DNA of 48,072 bases from Nemertoderma westbladi (GCA_032718475.1 JAUCBJ010000963.1:1-48072), one strand, 5' to 3'. Shown: positions 1 to 11,526, numbered from the stretch's first letter. Program-made: numbers and translations. The notes: a model not told the origin generated them from the sequence alone.

Positions 1-2641
1 CTGGACGGTCACGGCCCTAAACCGATTAGGTTCTCTGTTCGCAGAACACCGAACACTATTCCGGCCACGGAACTAGTCCAGCAGAATGCCTTTATAGAAT
101 CCTGGGATTTGTGGGACGAGAGGATCTCAGCAACTAAGCGAAAACGAACAATAGGATGTTCCTAGACCCCCCCCCCCCCAAAATTTATCCAGAAGACTTT
201 TCGCCATACATAATGTGTTAAAAAAGTCTACGGTTCTCCGGCTAGGGCCAATTTGAGTCAAAAAGACCACTTCCCTAGCAACCACGTTGCTATGGAGATA
301 GGTCCAGAACCGCTAATGCTACGGACTTGGGACCGGCGCCAATCGATAGGCAGCATATGGGTTTACCTTCAAGAGATTTTTTTTGGAGCGATCAGATCAT
401 GATCTTGACCATGATCAGCAAAGATCAGTTTTGATCAGCAATCGGACACTCAAGGCTTGCTCCAATCGAAAAACTTAACATTACAAAAAGATTCAGCGAC
501 CCCACATTAGTCATGATTCCCGTTAAAAGAAAGGTGAATTCTTCCCGGTCAAAACGCAAGATCATGATCGCGCAAAGATCGGACTTCGTAAAATCGTAAC
601 TAAGCATTTTGGATATAAACAATTACTGTAGGAAACGTTCAGAACACCGCCCTGAGTCGATTAAAAAAAAAATTGGCTCGATCGGACAACCGGTTCTCGA
701 GATCTGATACCTGATCATTAAAGATCAGATTTTTTAGTTTTTTCGGATTTTCTCGAAAACTTTGTTTGAGACCCCCGATTTTTTTTTTACGAATCGACTT
801 CTATGATGAAGGGGCAACTTTTGAGCATTTCGAAATTTTCAAAAAGCGATTTGATCAGGCCGCGATCAGAAAAGATCGTGTTTTCGGTTTTATTTCGAAG
901 ACCAAGTCCTGGGAGTTCACCGTATGGAAAAACTTAACATCACAAAAAGATTCCTCACCCTCGAATTATGGGGGGTAGCCAAAATTTGGGCATAAAAAAG
1001 TTCAAGTCTAGTGGGTCAAAACTCAAGATCATGATCGCGAAAAGATCAGTATATTTAAAATCGAATCTAAGCATTTTTCTAATAAACATTCATTGTAAGA
1101 AATGTGCAATGGTCTATTCTGAGTTGATTAAAAAAAAAATTGGCTCGATCGGGCAACCAGTTCTCGAGATCAGCTTCCTGATCATAAAAGATCGTGTTTT
1201 TCGGTTTTTCCCGATTTTCTCGAAAACTTTGTTTGAGACCCCCGATTTTTTTTTTACTAATCGACTTCTATTAAGAAGGGGCAACTTTTGAGCATTTCAA
1301 AATTTTCAAAAAGCGATTTGATCAGGCCATGATCAGGAAAGATCATGTTTTCGGTTTTATTTCGAAGACCAAGTCCTGTGAGTTCACCGTATGAAAAAAC
1401 TTAACATTACAAAAACATTCCTCACCCTCGAATTAGGGGGGGGGGGTAGCCAAAATTTGACCACAAAAAAATTCAATTCTAGGGGGTCAAAAGATCATGA
1501 TCGCAAAATGATCAGTTTTTTCGTAATTACTTCTGAGCATTTTGGGGCAAAACTTTCAAACTAAAAAACATTCACTGGAGTGTTCTAAGTAGATTAAAAA
1601 ATATTTCGACTCAATAGGCCTACCGGTACCGGAGATATGGTCGTCCAAAGTCTGCTTCCGGTAATTCGAAAATATTTCGAAAACCCTTGATCGAATTTTT
1701 TCCTTGAAAATATGTGAATGTACAGTTAGTGGACCCGCATCTAACGATATATCACAATCCATATTTCGGATGACAGGTACCGGTGAAATCAGACTTTACC
1801 GAAAAAAATTCAAATTTTAGCTACTCATGTCTGACTATCTCGAAAACTATAATAGGTATGGAAATACTTTCACTGCAAGAAATGTTCGCCTATCCAATGC
1901 GCTTCTAACTCTGTGCTCGGATTTTGCATAGTGTCAAAACCTACAACTTAACCCCCCCAGCGGAGGGAACGGAGTGACCGGAGCGCCAGTACTATCTTTC
2001 ATTATTATGAAGTAATAAGGGCGGTGGGTGGGGTAGGTGGTGAACACTATTTATAGGGTGGAGGGAGGGTCTAGTATATATTACTTTAGGATATTTGATT
2101 TCTTTGCAATATAGTTTAGCTGCCTCAGTCTTATTTGTAATATGTTATACATTATACCAAATTATATCAAGTTTTAACATACTACATTGTCTACCTGTAG
2201 GAGAAATATACAATGTAGGGCTCATAATATATTTATAAATAGATTTAGTATATTTACATTGTATAACAGAGTTAATTGATACTATTACGGTATTATACTA
2301 AAGACGCCGCTTTGATATATCTGATCAAATGGCAATTTCTTGTATATTATCTATTTCACTATCTTGGGTATATCATTCAATTTCTAAAACTATAATAATA
2401 AACATTTACTTCACTTCTTGTTTACTCGCATGGATATATTAATATAAAATACGTCAGTATAATATCTTATAGGGCCAAACGCAGATTAATCGGAATAATA
2501 TGTTTAATTATTATTACAATTGGCACATTGAAGTAAGTAGTACATGAGTTTGATAAAATAATTATGAATCTGTATCTTATTCTACTTTGTCTATATGATT
2601 ATGTTATATAATAATGTTACTTTATCACTTTGGTTTAAACC
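1..2641. repeat. 2.64 kb direct repeat, copy A
   Basis: This segment matches 6208-8849 almost base for base. The only difference I noticed is one C in a poly-C run near 167-179 (13 C here, 14 C in copy B). The window opens inside or exactly at the start of the repeat, so its left limit is unknown. No coding region is credible: the few short open frames are low-complexity and are duplicated with the repeat. Homology stops at 2641, exactly where the terminal inverted repeat of the THAP transposon begins. Near-identity means either recent duplication, gene conversion or an assembly duplication; sequence alone cannot choose between these. Confidence 0.93.
395..1610. repeat. About 466-bp tandem units with GATCATGATC palindromes
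   Basis: The 10-base palindrome GATCATGATC occurs at 395, 560, 1027 and 1493. The last three are 466-467 bases apart. The sequence between them repeats with moderate divergence, for example the runs TTGGCTCGATCGG and CTCGAAAACTTTGTTTGAG at matching offsets. Many further GATC sites fill the unit. The array occurs again in copy B at the matching positions. It has no coding signal. Confidence 0.8.
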
Positions 2642-3071
2642 ATAGCCTACTATATTACAGGCCGTGCCAACGTGCAGGTACGATTCTGACTTGGCGGCCG
2701 ACCTGTAATAACCTACCTATACTATTAGTGGTGGTGTCATCATCACAAAACCTGATAACTAAGCACTAAATACTTTTTCCGTAGGATGCATGCATACGTT
2801 ATGAAACTTTAATTAAACTTTATGTCATTGATTACAGTTTGTCTGTTAATCTGCTGGATTATAATTAATTGAAATTGGTCTTATTTAAAAATCACATCCA
2901 TTGCTTCCCTAGAATAAAAATTTATTATGAATTTTCATTGTTAAGCAGCACTTGAAATTTAGGGTGATAACTTTACACTTATGGTATTACTTTATACTTA
3001 GCCTGATAACTTCACACTTAATGTAATTAACTTTACTGTATGGCAATAAATAAAACATATCATTTTAGCAC

Positions 3072-3168
3072 AACTTGATTGCTTTAATTGAAAAACATAT
3101 CATTAGCACAACTTGATTGCTTTAATTGAAAAACATATCATTAGCACAACTTGATTGCTTTATTTGAT
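3072..3168. repeat. 38-bp tandem repeat, about 2.5-3 copies
   Basis: A unit beginning CACAACTTGATTGCTTTA and ending CATATCATTAG is repeated head to tail inside the transposon, downstream of the transposase relic. Confidence 0.8.
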
Positions 3169-3329
3169 GTTTCATTAGAGCTTGTAGGGGTGACTAATAC
3201 ACTAATTATTAAGAAATATGTTGCAGTCTGGTACAGCACACCTTTGGCACGACTTGGGCGAAATAACTATCCGCAATTGTTTCAAAAATATTGGTTAAAC
3301 TAAAACGAAATAGTATGTGCTTGTTTAAA

Positions 3330-4596
3330 CTAATAAACACGATGTGACTTTGTGTCGAAGGCCAACTCGTCAACCTCAAGGGCTGACAAGGAATCGAATA
3401 CTGCAGCGTCCTCTTCGTTTAGCATGAAAGCACAGTTATCACATGTATGAGCTCCGCTAGTTGATTGAAAATCTAGAAAATCTTGATCCAATGCAGTTAT
3501 TAATTTGGTCTTTTGTATAGAGTGATATTGCATTGCCTGGACTGCAGATATGAAATAAGTACCGCCTGCTGACTGTCGGATCCGTCCAAACGCCTTTTCC
3601 AGGGGATCGGTGGTAAACTGACCGGGGAGTACATATTAAAAACTATTGTTGAGACAATGGCGAATCAAATGTACAATGCCAAAAAATTCAGCCACGAAAT
3701 GTATGAGAGATGGCCTTAGCAGTATCAATAGTAAAAGTATGACAGCGAAGGTTGCCATTTTTGCAATCCATTGAGTCGATTTGGTTAGCCAGCATCAGTA
3801 ACTCGTAGAGTCGTGGGTCATTTGAGTCTTTAAATGGTTGGCGCAGTGGGTCGTTTAAGTGCTGGTCCTCACTGCGACTGCGAATGTTAAGTATCTTAAA
3901 TGCGTGAACGAACGCCTCAATGAAAGTTGCGGTTTCTTTATCATCAGTGGGATCAACCTGAGTACGAAGAGCAACAACAGTTTCATCACAAAAGACACGG
4001 AGCATAGCAGAAACATCCTGTCTTTCAATATAATTTGCGATGTCTTTATCTTCATCATAAATTTTGGCGACGAACCGATAAGTTCAGACGATTGCAATAT
4101 AGTCGTCATATTGTTCCCATTACATCCATCAGCATCATTGCACTCATAGACGATAAGATTTTGGAAACAGTTAAGTTTATCAGCAGCTGTTGAGCGAATT
4201 AATCCATAAGTCACAATATCCCCATGCAGAAACTGGGGTAACTCGTCCGGCTCCGGCTGTAATGATCGCATAGATGCAACGAGTTTACGGTTGCGGGGAC
4301 AGTTGTTAGCGTGGGTGGGCGTGGGCGTAACTTGGAGCGATGTTTGGCCACACAAACGGTGGATCTGCTGGAATCATTTTAATTAAGCGATAAGCACGGC
4401 GCTTTTCATAGTTTTCAGGCCAGTGGAGTTCACAAACAACGGTTTGTATAGACACATGCAAATTAGCACGCACTTTTGATAATACGGAAATCCATGACGA
4501 TCTACAGGGCTCCTCCCCTGGAATACGGAAAACGCTGCATGGTGTGGCGTTTTTATAGTTTGACCGACACTCTGGCGCGCAGCACTTCCGAGGCAT
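3330..4596 (-). pseudogene. THAP-domain transposase relic
   Basis: The best start is the ATG at 4596, giving MPRKCCAPEC. This is the classic N-terminal THAP position, with C-x4-C-type ligands followed by C-E-L-H about 50 residues later and a PF-containing stretch after it. THAP domains bind DNA through this C2CH zinc finger. The first frame stops near 4306. The similarity then appears to continue in other frames: 4355-3855, then 4005-3688, which includes a segment with LNDPLRQPFKDSNDPRL, then 3533-3330. Several frame changes without clear GT-AG junctions suggest a decayed transposase, although small introns cannot be ruled out. It lies between the TIRs of the enclosing element and is its only coding content. 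The assignment of the C-terminal part is weak. Confidence 0.68.
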
Positions 4597-4898
4597 ATCG
4601 TTATCCAAGCACCAAGTAGGCCTAATACCGGTAGACTTAGGCCTATAGTATTAATTGGTAGTTTTAATTAGTTCTAAATTTTAGCGCCGGCCAGCCGGCG
4701 CAGCACATCTTTGCGATGGCTTCCGCTTCCGACGCCGGTCGTAATGCTGCGTCGAAGAATTTCGGCGCAAAGGCACAAGTAGCCTAAAACTTCTCAAAAG
4801 GGAGTACCAGTACAGTACATGATACAAGTAAGACACGGAACACACCTAGGTCTGTAGGTATCAGGTATGTAGTGTAGGCTCGATTGCTGAATTCAGGT

Positions 4899-5321
4899 AT
4901 TGCAGTTAGGAACACTGGTCACTTTCTGGCTGAAGCTCAGCCAAAAATTGTCCACATATTTACAGCCAGAAAGTGTCCGTGCAGCCACTATTTGTCCTTC
5001 ACAGGCTGCGATTATATTTCCGGACATATTTTGGCTGTAACTCCAATAGTACTCAAAGCAGAAGCTGGGCATATTTTTATTTTTAATATTATGATAAGTT
5101 ATCCCAACGATGAGATTCTAATTCTCAAATTGATTTATACAGAATTTTATGACGATTCTAATGGCATAATTTTTAGAATGCCAATGTTAAAATTTCACTG
5201 CCGGTTTTCAAATGAAATTTAGCATTGTTTTCTATGGAGAAATTTCACTCTGAGAGCGTTTTCCGCGGACACATTCTGGCTGTAAATTGGACATATTGTG
5301 ACCAGTGTTCCTGACTGTATT
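4899..5321. repeat. Inverted-repeat (foldback) element nested in the THAP transposon
   Basis: Arms at 4899-4922 and 5298-5321 both read AGGAACACTGGTCAC inward, with flanking similarity (ATTGCAGT versus AATACAGT). A second pair of inverted motifs, containing ACAGCCAGAA and GTGTCCG, lies just inside. It looks like a MITE inserted in the larger transposon, upstream of the transposase gene. Target duplications are not clear. Confidence 0.6.
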
Positions 5322-5435
5322 GCTGTCTGGCTGTAGGCCTACTGGCTGATTGCGGAGTCTGGTTCCAAGTCCAACTCGGCCGCCAAGTCAGAATTGTATC
5401 TGCACGTTGGCAAGGCCTGTAATATAGTAGGCTAT

Positions 5436-6009
5436 TTTTCAAAAAAAAAAATTGGACTTCTGGATGTCTCTCACAAAAAAACCGCTTTATCTAATACTAT
5501 TTAATTTAATTTGAATATATTTATAAAAACCTTTAAAAAGGATTGTCCCATGCAATACAATATTCCATTGGAGCCACTAAAATTCAAAATGACCTCTATT
5601 GGACACTGTTCATAAAGGGCCACCCAAAAATGAAATGGCTCTTACAAGACATTGTCCATTAGAGCCACTTAAATATGAAATATATTTCATATATATTAGG
5701 CAATTTCCCTTAAAGCCATTCAAATCTGAAATGGCCCATATTGGATAGTGTCGCTTGGAGCCACTCAACTATAATGTGGCCCGATATTAGCCAATTTGTA
5801 TCAACCGCCTTTGAAAGGGCAATGGCCCATGCAAGACCATGTTCCATTTGAGCCAAAAGTTCGAAATGGCCTTAATTAGTCACTGTTCATAAAGGGCCAC
5901 TAAAAAATATAATGGTTCTTACAAGACAATGTCCCCTTGGAGCCACCCAAATGACAAATATTATTTAGATTATCTAATAATAAAAAAAATTAAATGTTTT
6001 TTACAATAT
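5436..6009. repeat. Degenerate GAGCCAC / GGGCCAC repeat block
   Basis: From about 5545 to 5955 the phrases GAGCCACT, AAAGGGCCAC, AAATGGC and ACAAGACA(A/T)TGTCC recur in the same order at loose intervals, as in an old tandem array. No open reading frame of note is present. Confidence 0.5.
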
Positions 6010-6057
6010 ATTTTGTTACATTATGTCAACTTAACAGCGTTCTGGTGAATTACTCAT

Positions 6058-6086
6058 AACGCTGCAAAGTACTACTTTGCAGCGTT
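6058..6086. repeat. Perfect short palindrome
   Basis: AACGCTGCAAAGTA is followed by one base and then its exact reverse complement. Related modules with TGCAAAG...ACTTTGCA occur near 9408-9430 and 9489-9513. Confidence 0.75.
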
Positions 6087-6207
6087 GCGGCCTATAGGAC
6101 GGAACGTTGCAACACAACTTCAATTACCGTATTCCAGAATGTATTATTTCCATTTATGTTTAATGATTGCAGCTTTATTATCCAATTTGCAGTGACGGGA
6201 CTAGCTA

Positions 6208-8849
6208 CTGGACGGTCACGGCCCTAAACCGATTAGGTTCTCTGTTCGCAGAACACCGAACACTATTCCGGCCACGGAACTAGTCCAGCAGAATGCCTTT
6301 ATAGAATCCTGGGATTTGTGGGACGAGAGGATCTCAGCAACTAAGCGAAAACGAACAATAGGATGTTCCTAGACCCCCCCCCCCCCCAAAATTTATCCAG
6401 AAGACTTTTCGCCATACATAATGTGTTAAAAAAGTCTACGGTTCTCCGGCTAGGGCCAATTTGAGTCAAAAAGACCACTTCCCTAGCAACCACGTTGCTA
6501 TGGAGATAGGTCCAGAACCGCTAATGCTACGGACTTGGGACCGGCGCCAATCGATAGGCAGCATATGGGTTTACCTTCAAGAGATTTTTTTTGGAGCGAT
6601 CAGATCATGATCTTGACCATGATCAGCAAAGATCAGTTTTGATCAGCAATCGGACACTCAAGGCTTGCTCCAATCGAAAAACTTAACATTACAAAAAGAT
6701 TCAGCGACCCCACATTAGTCATGATTCCCGTTAAAAGAAAGGTGAATTCTTCCCGGTCAAAACGCAAGATCATGATCGCGCAAAGATCGGACTTCGTAAA
6801 ATCGTAACTAAGCATTTTGGATATAAACAATTACTGTAGGAAACGTTCAGAACACCGCCCTGAGTCGATTAAAAAAAAAATTGGCTCGATCGGACAACCG
6901 GTTCTCGAGATCTGATACCTGATCATTAAAGATCAGATTTTTTAGTTTTTTCGGATTTTCTCGAAAACTTTGTTTGAGACCCCCGATTTTTTTTTTACGA
7001 ATCGACTTCTATGATGAAGGGGCAACTTTTGAGCATTTCGAAATTTTCAAAAAGCGATTTGATCAGGCCGCGATCAGAAAAGATCGTGTTTTCGGTTTTA
7101 TTTCGAAGACCAAGTCCTGGGAGTTCACCGTATGGAAAAACTTAACATCACAAAAAGATTCCTCACCCTCGAATTATGGGGGGTAGCCAAAATTTGGGCA
7201 TAAAAAAGTTCAAGTCTAGTGGGTCAAAACTCAAGATCATGATCGCGAAAAGATCAGTATATTTAAAATCGAATCTAAGCATTTTTCTAATAAACATTCA
7301 TTGTAAGAAATGTGCAATGGTCTATTCTGAGTTGATTAAAAAAAAAATTGGCTCGATCGGGCAACCAGTTCTCGAGATCAGCTTCCTGATCATAAAAGAT
7401 CGTGTTTTTCGGTTTTTCCCGATTTTCTCGAAAACTTTGTTTGAGACCCCCGATTTTTTTTTTACTAATCGACTTCTATTAAGAAGGGGCAACTTTTGAG
7501 CATTTCAAAATTTTCAAAAAGCGATTTGATCAGGCCATGATCAGGAAAGATCATGTTTTCGGTTTTATTTCGAAGACCAAGTCCTGTGAGTTCACCGTAT
7601 GAAAAAACTTAACATTACAAAAACATTCCTCACCCTCGAATTAGGGGGGGGGGGTAGCCAAAATTTGACCACAAAAAAATTCAATTCTAGGGGGTCAAAA
7701 GATCATGATCGCAAAATGATCAGTTTTTTCGTAATTACTTCTGAGCATTTTGGGGCAAAACTTTCAAACTAAAAAACATTCACTGGAGTGTTCTAAGTAG
7801 ATTAAAAAATATTTCGACTCAATAGGCCTACCGGTACCGGAGATATGGTCGTCCAAAGTCTGCTTCCGGTAATTCGAAAATATTTCGAAAACCCTTGATC
7901 GAATTTTTTCCTTGAAAATATGTGAATGTACAGTTAGTGGACCCGCATCTAACGATATATCACAATCCATATTTCGGATGACAGGTACCGGTGAAATCAG
8001 ACTTTACCGAAAAAAATTCAAATTTTAGCTACTCATGTCTGACTATCTCGAAAACTATAATAGGTATGGAAATACTTTCACTGCAAGAAATGTTCGCCTA
8101 TCCAATGCGCTTCTAACTCTGTGCTCGGATTTTGCATAGTGTCAAAACCTACAACTTAACCCCCCCAGCGGAGGGAACGGAGTGACCGGAGCGCCAGTAC
8201 TATCTTTCATTATTATGAAGTAATAAGGGCGGTGGGTGGGGTAGGTGGTGAACACTATTTATAGGGTGGAGGGAGGGTCTAGTATATATTACTTTAGGAT
8301 ATTTGATTTCTTTGCAATATAGTTTAGCTGCCTCAGTCTTATTTGTAATATGTTATACATTATACCAAATTATATCAAGTTTTAACATACTACATTGTCT
8401 ACCTGTAGGAGAAATATACAATGTAGGGCTCATAATATATTTATAAATAGATTTAGTATATTTACATTGTATAACAGAGTTAATTGATACTATTACGGTA
8501 TTATACTAAAGACGCCGCTTTGATATATCTGATCAAATGGCAATTTCTTGTATATTATCTATTTCACTATCTTGGGTATATCATTCAATTTCTAAAACTA
8601 TAATAATAAACATTTACTTCACTTCTTGTTTACTCGCATGGATATATTAATATAAAATACGTCAGTATAATATCTTATAGGGCCAAACGCAGATTAATCG
8701 GAATAATATGTTTAATTATTATTACAATTGGCACATTGAAGTAAGTAGTACATGAGTTTGATAAAATAATTATGAATCTGTATCTTATTCTACTTTGTCT
8801 ATATGATTATGTTATATAATAATGTTACTTTATCACTTTGGTTTAAACC
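6208..8849. repeat. 2.64 kb direct repeat, copy B
   Basis: This is the second copy of 1-2641, with an offset of 6207 before and 6208 after the poly-C run. Its right edge (8849) is followed by unrelated sequence beginning GATCTCC, whereas copy A is followed by the transposon terminus. It contains the same GATC-rich tandem units (6603-7818) and no credible gene. Confidence 0.93.
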
Positions 8850-8858
8850 GATCTCCTT

Positions 8859-8924
8859 TACTATTACTTACTACTTATACTACTACTACTACTACTACTA
8901 TTACTACTACTGCTACTGACTACT
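8859..8924. repeat. (TAC)n microsatellite
   Basis: A run of ACT/TAC triplets with interruptions, immediately after copy B. Confidence 0.85.
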
Positions 8925-10384
8925 ACAGAGTTATATATTATAAGAGGATGGGGTTCGTGATTATTAGTTATTATACAAGTGCCCCTCGGCTATAGAGAGT
9001 CCACCCTCGGTTGCTTACTGGATGTAAATAATTGTTTAACATGTACTGTAATCCATTATGGCGAAACGTCAAATAGAAGACACTAAATTAACCAAAGAAA
9101 GTGACGACAGTGTTCAGTAAAACTGAACGGACACAGACGGTGAATAAGTTTGCTTCAGTCGACTATAGTCAAGATGGATTAATGATTTATCACATCCAAG
9201 CAGGAGATAACTTCCAATAAACTTTAATTAGATTTAAATGTATAATTAATACTGTGTACCAGTGTACCTGTTAATAAATTTCACTTATATTCGATATAGT
9301 ACATGATTAAAATGTATAAATGAACAACCATAAAATCCTTTCTTCACAAACCGAACGCTGATAAGTTGACATAATGTAACAAAATTACATACATCATTGC
9401 TTGCAAAGGTCACTTTTCAGCGTTAAAGACCCTTGTTTATTGATGTAAATCTCCCTCGCTGCCCTCGCTCGGTACATAAATAAACTCGGGTCATAAAGCT
9501 GCAAAGTGCTACTTTGCACACAATGATGTAAATAGTTATTAGATTTAATTAATACGGGATAAAATTCACATTATATTTAATAGGCCTATAGATAATTGTT
9601 ACATTAGGGTAAGAGGCAAAACGTCTACATTTATGTCTCCAATATATGAATTACTGGTGGGGGATGGAATTCGTAGGGGTCGTAAGATGTATTTAGGCTA
9701 GTCTATAAACTAATCCCCCACCAATGACAAAATGTTAATAATGAAGTGTATAGTACGCGAAATAGTGATAAGTGATCCTTCCTAGAGGTACCGAACGGTC
9801 ATACATTATTTCTTAAAAAAGCACAAATTTTAATCGCTTGTCAGTGAGAATTTATTAAAACCTGTTGTTATTTACAGTATTGTTATTTACAATTTAACAT
9901 ATTTTGTTTGCACAAGTTTCGATCTTCAAACGGCTGAGACATCCAAATAGTGGCGCAAATTGACCATTAGTGAAAAGGTATTGTTTATTTATTGTTTTGG
10001 GTAGAAAACACCGCCACTAATGTTTGAAATTTAAATAAATTAATTTTTTAAATCATCTAAAAAACACATATTTTGTGTTTCCGGTCACTTTGCGCCATTA
10101 ACTCGAGAAATCACATCCGCGTTTTTGACTGTCGGTCATAAGTGATAATAATTATCTATAACGAAAGACCTAAAATCGTCTAAAAACTACTTATTGTACA
10201 ACTCATAATCAGAAATTACACAAAAAGTGAATTGTATGCGTTATTGTAGATATATATATTTTTTAAAATATCTGCAAAGGCATTTTTGGCTGTAGAATTA
10301 AATTGATAATAAATACTATTGTTTACCGCTAGGGGTGCAAGTTAAATTCATAAGAACTAAAGGCAATTTCCTTGTAATTGTTTA
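8925..10384. other. Non-coding AT-rich DNA
   Basis: I see no gene. The stretch holds the right 33-bp inverted repeat (9353-9385) and two TGCAAAG/CTTTGCA modules. It also carries the phrase CGCTCGGTACATAAATAAACTCG near 9468, which resembles one near 23171. A tiny frame starting at 9059 (MAKRQIEDTKLTKES...) is too short to call. Confidence 0.5.
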
Positions 10385-10545
10385 TTTTGGGCCATTATGC
10401 CTAGATTGGGCCATTTTGTTCTAGGTGGGCCATATTTGCCCTAAGAGGACGTGTACCTTTTGGGCCATCGTAGTAGGATTAGGGCCATTGCTCCAAGCCC
10501 AAGGCCATTTAAGGGCCATTGGACCTTTAAAAGGTGGCCCTAATA
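10385..10545. repeat. GGGCCAT-phrase repeat cluster
   Basis: GGGCCAT or a one-base variant occurs about eight times in 160 bases, separated by 15-35 bases of differing sequence. This resembles the GGGCCAC block at 5.5-5.9 kb. A (TA)n run of about 19 bases follows at 10555. Confidence 0.55.
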
Positions 10546-10650
10546 GTGGGAAAGCTTATATATATATATATATCTACAGGCTGTCCTGGTATAGAGTGTC
10601 TTTATTCAGGTACCTGGACCCCCAAATTGTTCTACATGAATATGGTTAAT

Positions 10651-11377
10651 GAGATTGCATGAAATTTAAACACTGTAGTTTCACCGCCCTCCTTCTTTCT
10701 GGGGAGCCAACATTTTTATTTTTGCTTTCATTCTTTAGCTACAAGCGTTTGAAACAGGTGTCTCCGGAACCGCAGTTATTCTTTAAATCTTCAACCGTAT
10801 AGTGATTTGTTGGTACCAATTGAAAGCTGGTCATGCAAGGATTCCAAATATATGTAAGATCTGAATTTTGTTGAAAAACAGCTGCGATCTGAGCGTTCAA
10901 AAGTTGCTGTTGCAAAGGTTCTGCTCTTGGGTGAGGTTATTTTATTCTATTTCATAAATACACCACATTCTGGACATTTTGTTTATGTATGAATAGCTAC
11001 ATAATAGTATGATTAAAAAGGCATTGCATTGTTTCCCAGCTACGTTTGAGATAATAAACGAAATGTTTCAGAATATGGTATATTTATTAAATAAAATAAA
11101 GGGCCTGCATAGGAAGCAAACAAATTCAAATTTCGAATGTGCATATCTCACTATTTCCAAACCAAATGCAAATATTTTTACATATTTGGAATCATGGCCA
11201 GCTTGCCATTGGTACCAACAAATCACTATTAGGTTGATGAATAACTGAAGTGTAACTGGTAAAATATCCCCGGAGAAACCTTGTTCAAATGCTTGTAGCT
11301 AAAGAGTGCAAGCAAAAATGAGAATTCTAGAGGAGGGAGATGAATCTATCTCTGTTTCAAATTTCATGCAATTTCCT
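10651..11377. repeat. Long imperfect inverted repeat (foldback element)
   Basis: The left arm, about 10651-10860, and the right arm, about 11180-11377, are reverse complements with scattered differences. Shared phrases include ATTGCATGAAATTT, CTTTAGCTACAAGC, TAGTGATTTGTTGGTACCAA and GATTCCAAATAT. The loop has no convincing gene. A third, single copy of the terminal part lies at 41701-41800. Confidence 0.75.
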
Positions 11378-11384
11378 TCAGATT

Positions 11385-11526
11385 ACGGTATACGGTGTTC
11401 TGGTATACGGTATTCTGGTATACGGTATTCTGGTATACGGTATTCTGGTATACGGTATTCTGGTATACGGTATTCTGGTATACGGTATTCTGGTATACGG
11501 TATTCTGGTATACGGTATACGGTATA
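11385..11526. repeat. 15-bp minisatellite
   Basis: About nine copies of GGTATACGGTATTCT, nearly perfect. All three forward frames stay open through it, which produces spurious Tyr/Gly-rich reading frames. Confidence 0.95.

Larger units (their letters stand above)
2642..5435. mobile_element. DNA transposon with THAP transposase (P-element-like)
   Basis: The ends are terminal inverted repeats of about 60 bases (2642-2701 and 5375-5435). Both begin ATAGCCTACTATATTACAGG when read inward, and they differ at only a few positions. Inside, on the minus strand, is a THAP-domain reading frame and further transposase-like fragments. A THAP zinc finger plus TIRs is typical of P-superfamily elements, but the canonical CA terminus is not evident, so the family name is inference. 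No 8-base target duplication is visible: the left flank ends TTTAAACC and the right begins TTTTCAAAA. The element also contains a 38-bp tandem repeat and a nested inverted repeat. Confidence 0.72.
6010..9385. mobile_element. Candidate element bounded by 33-bp inverted repeats, enclosing copy B
   Basis: Positions 6010-6042 and 9353-9385 are inverted copies (core TTTTGTTACATTATGTCAAC) with one mismatch over 33 bases, both pointing inward. The enclosed 3.3 kb includes the whole of direct-repeat copy B. No transposase and no certain target duplication are visible, so this is a non-autonomous element or simply two members of a dispersed family in inverted orientation. Confidence 0.45.

Noticed and set aside
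425-1762. Open frames inside the 2.64 kb repeats
   Set aside because: They cross tandem units and homopolymers, have no domain, and are duplicated only because the DNA is.
1-8849. LTR retrotransposon with 2.64 kb LTRs
   Set aside because: There is no primer-binding site, polypurine tract or pol between the repeats. The intervening DNA is a TIR transposon plus unrelated sequence.
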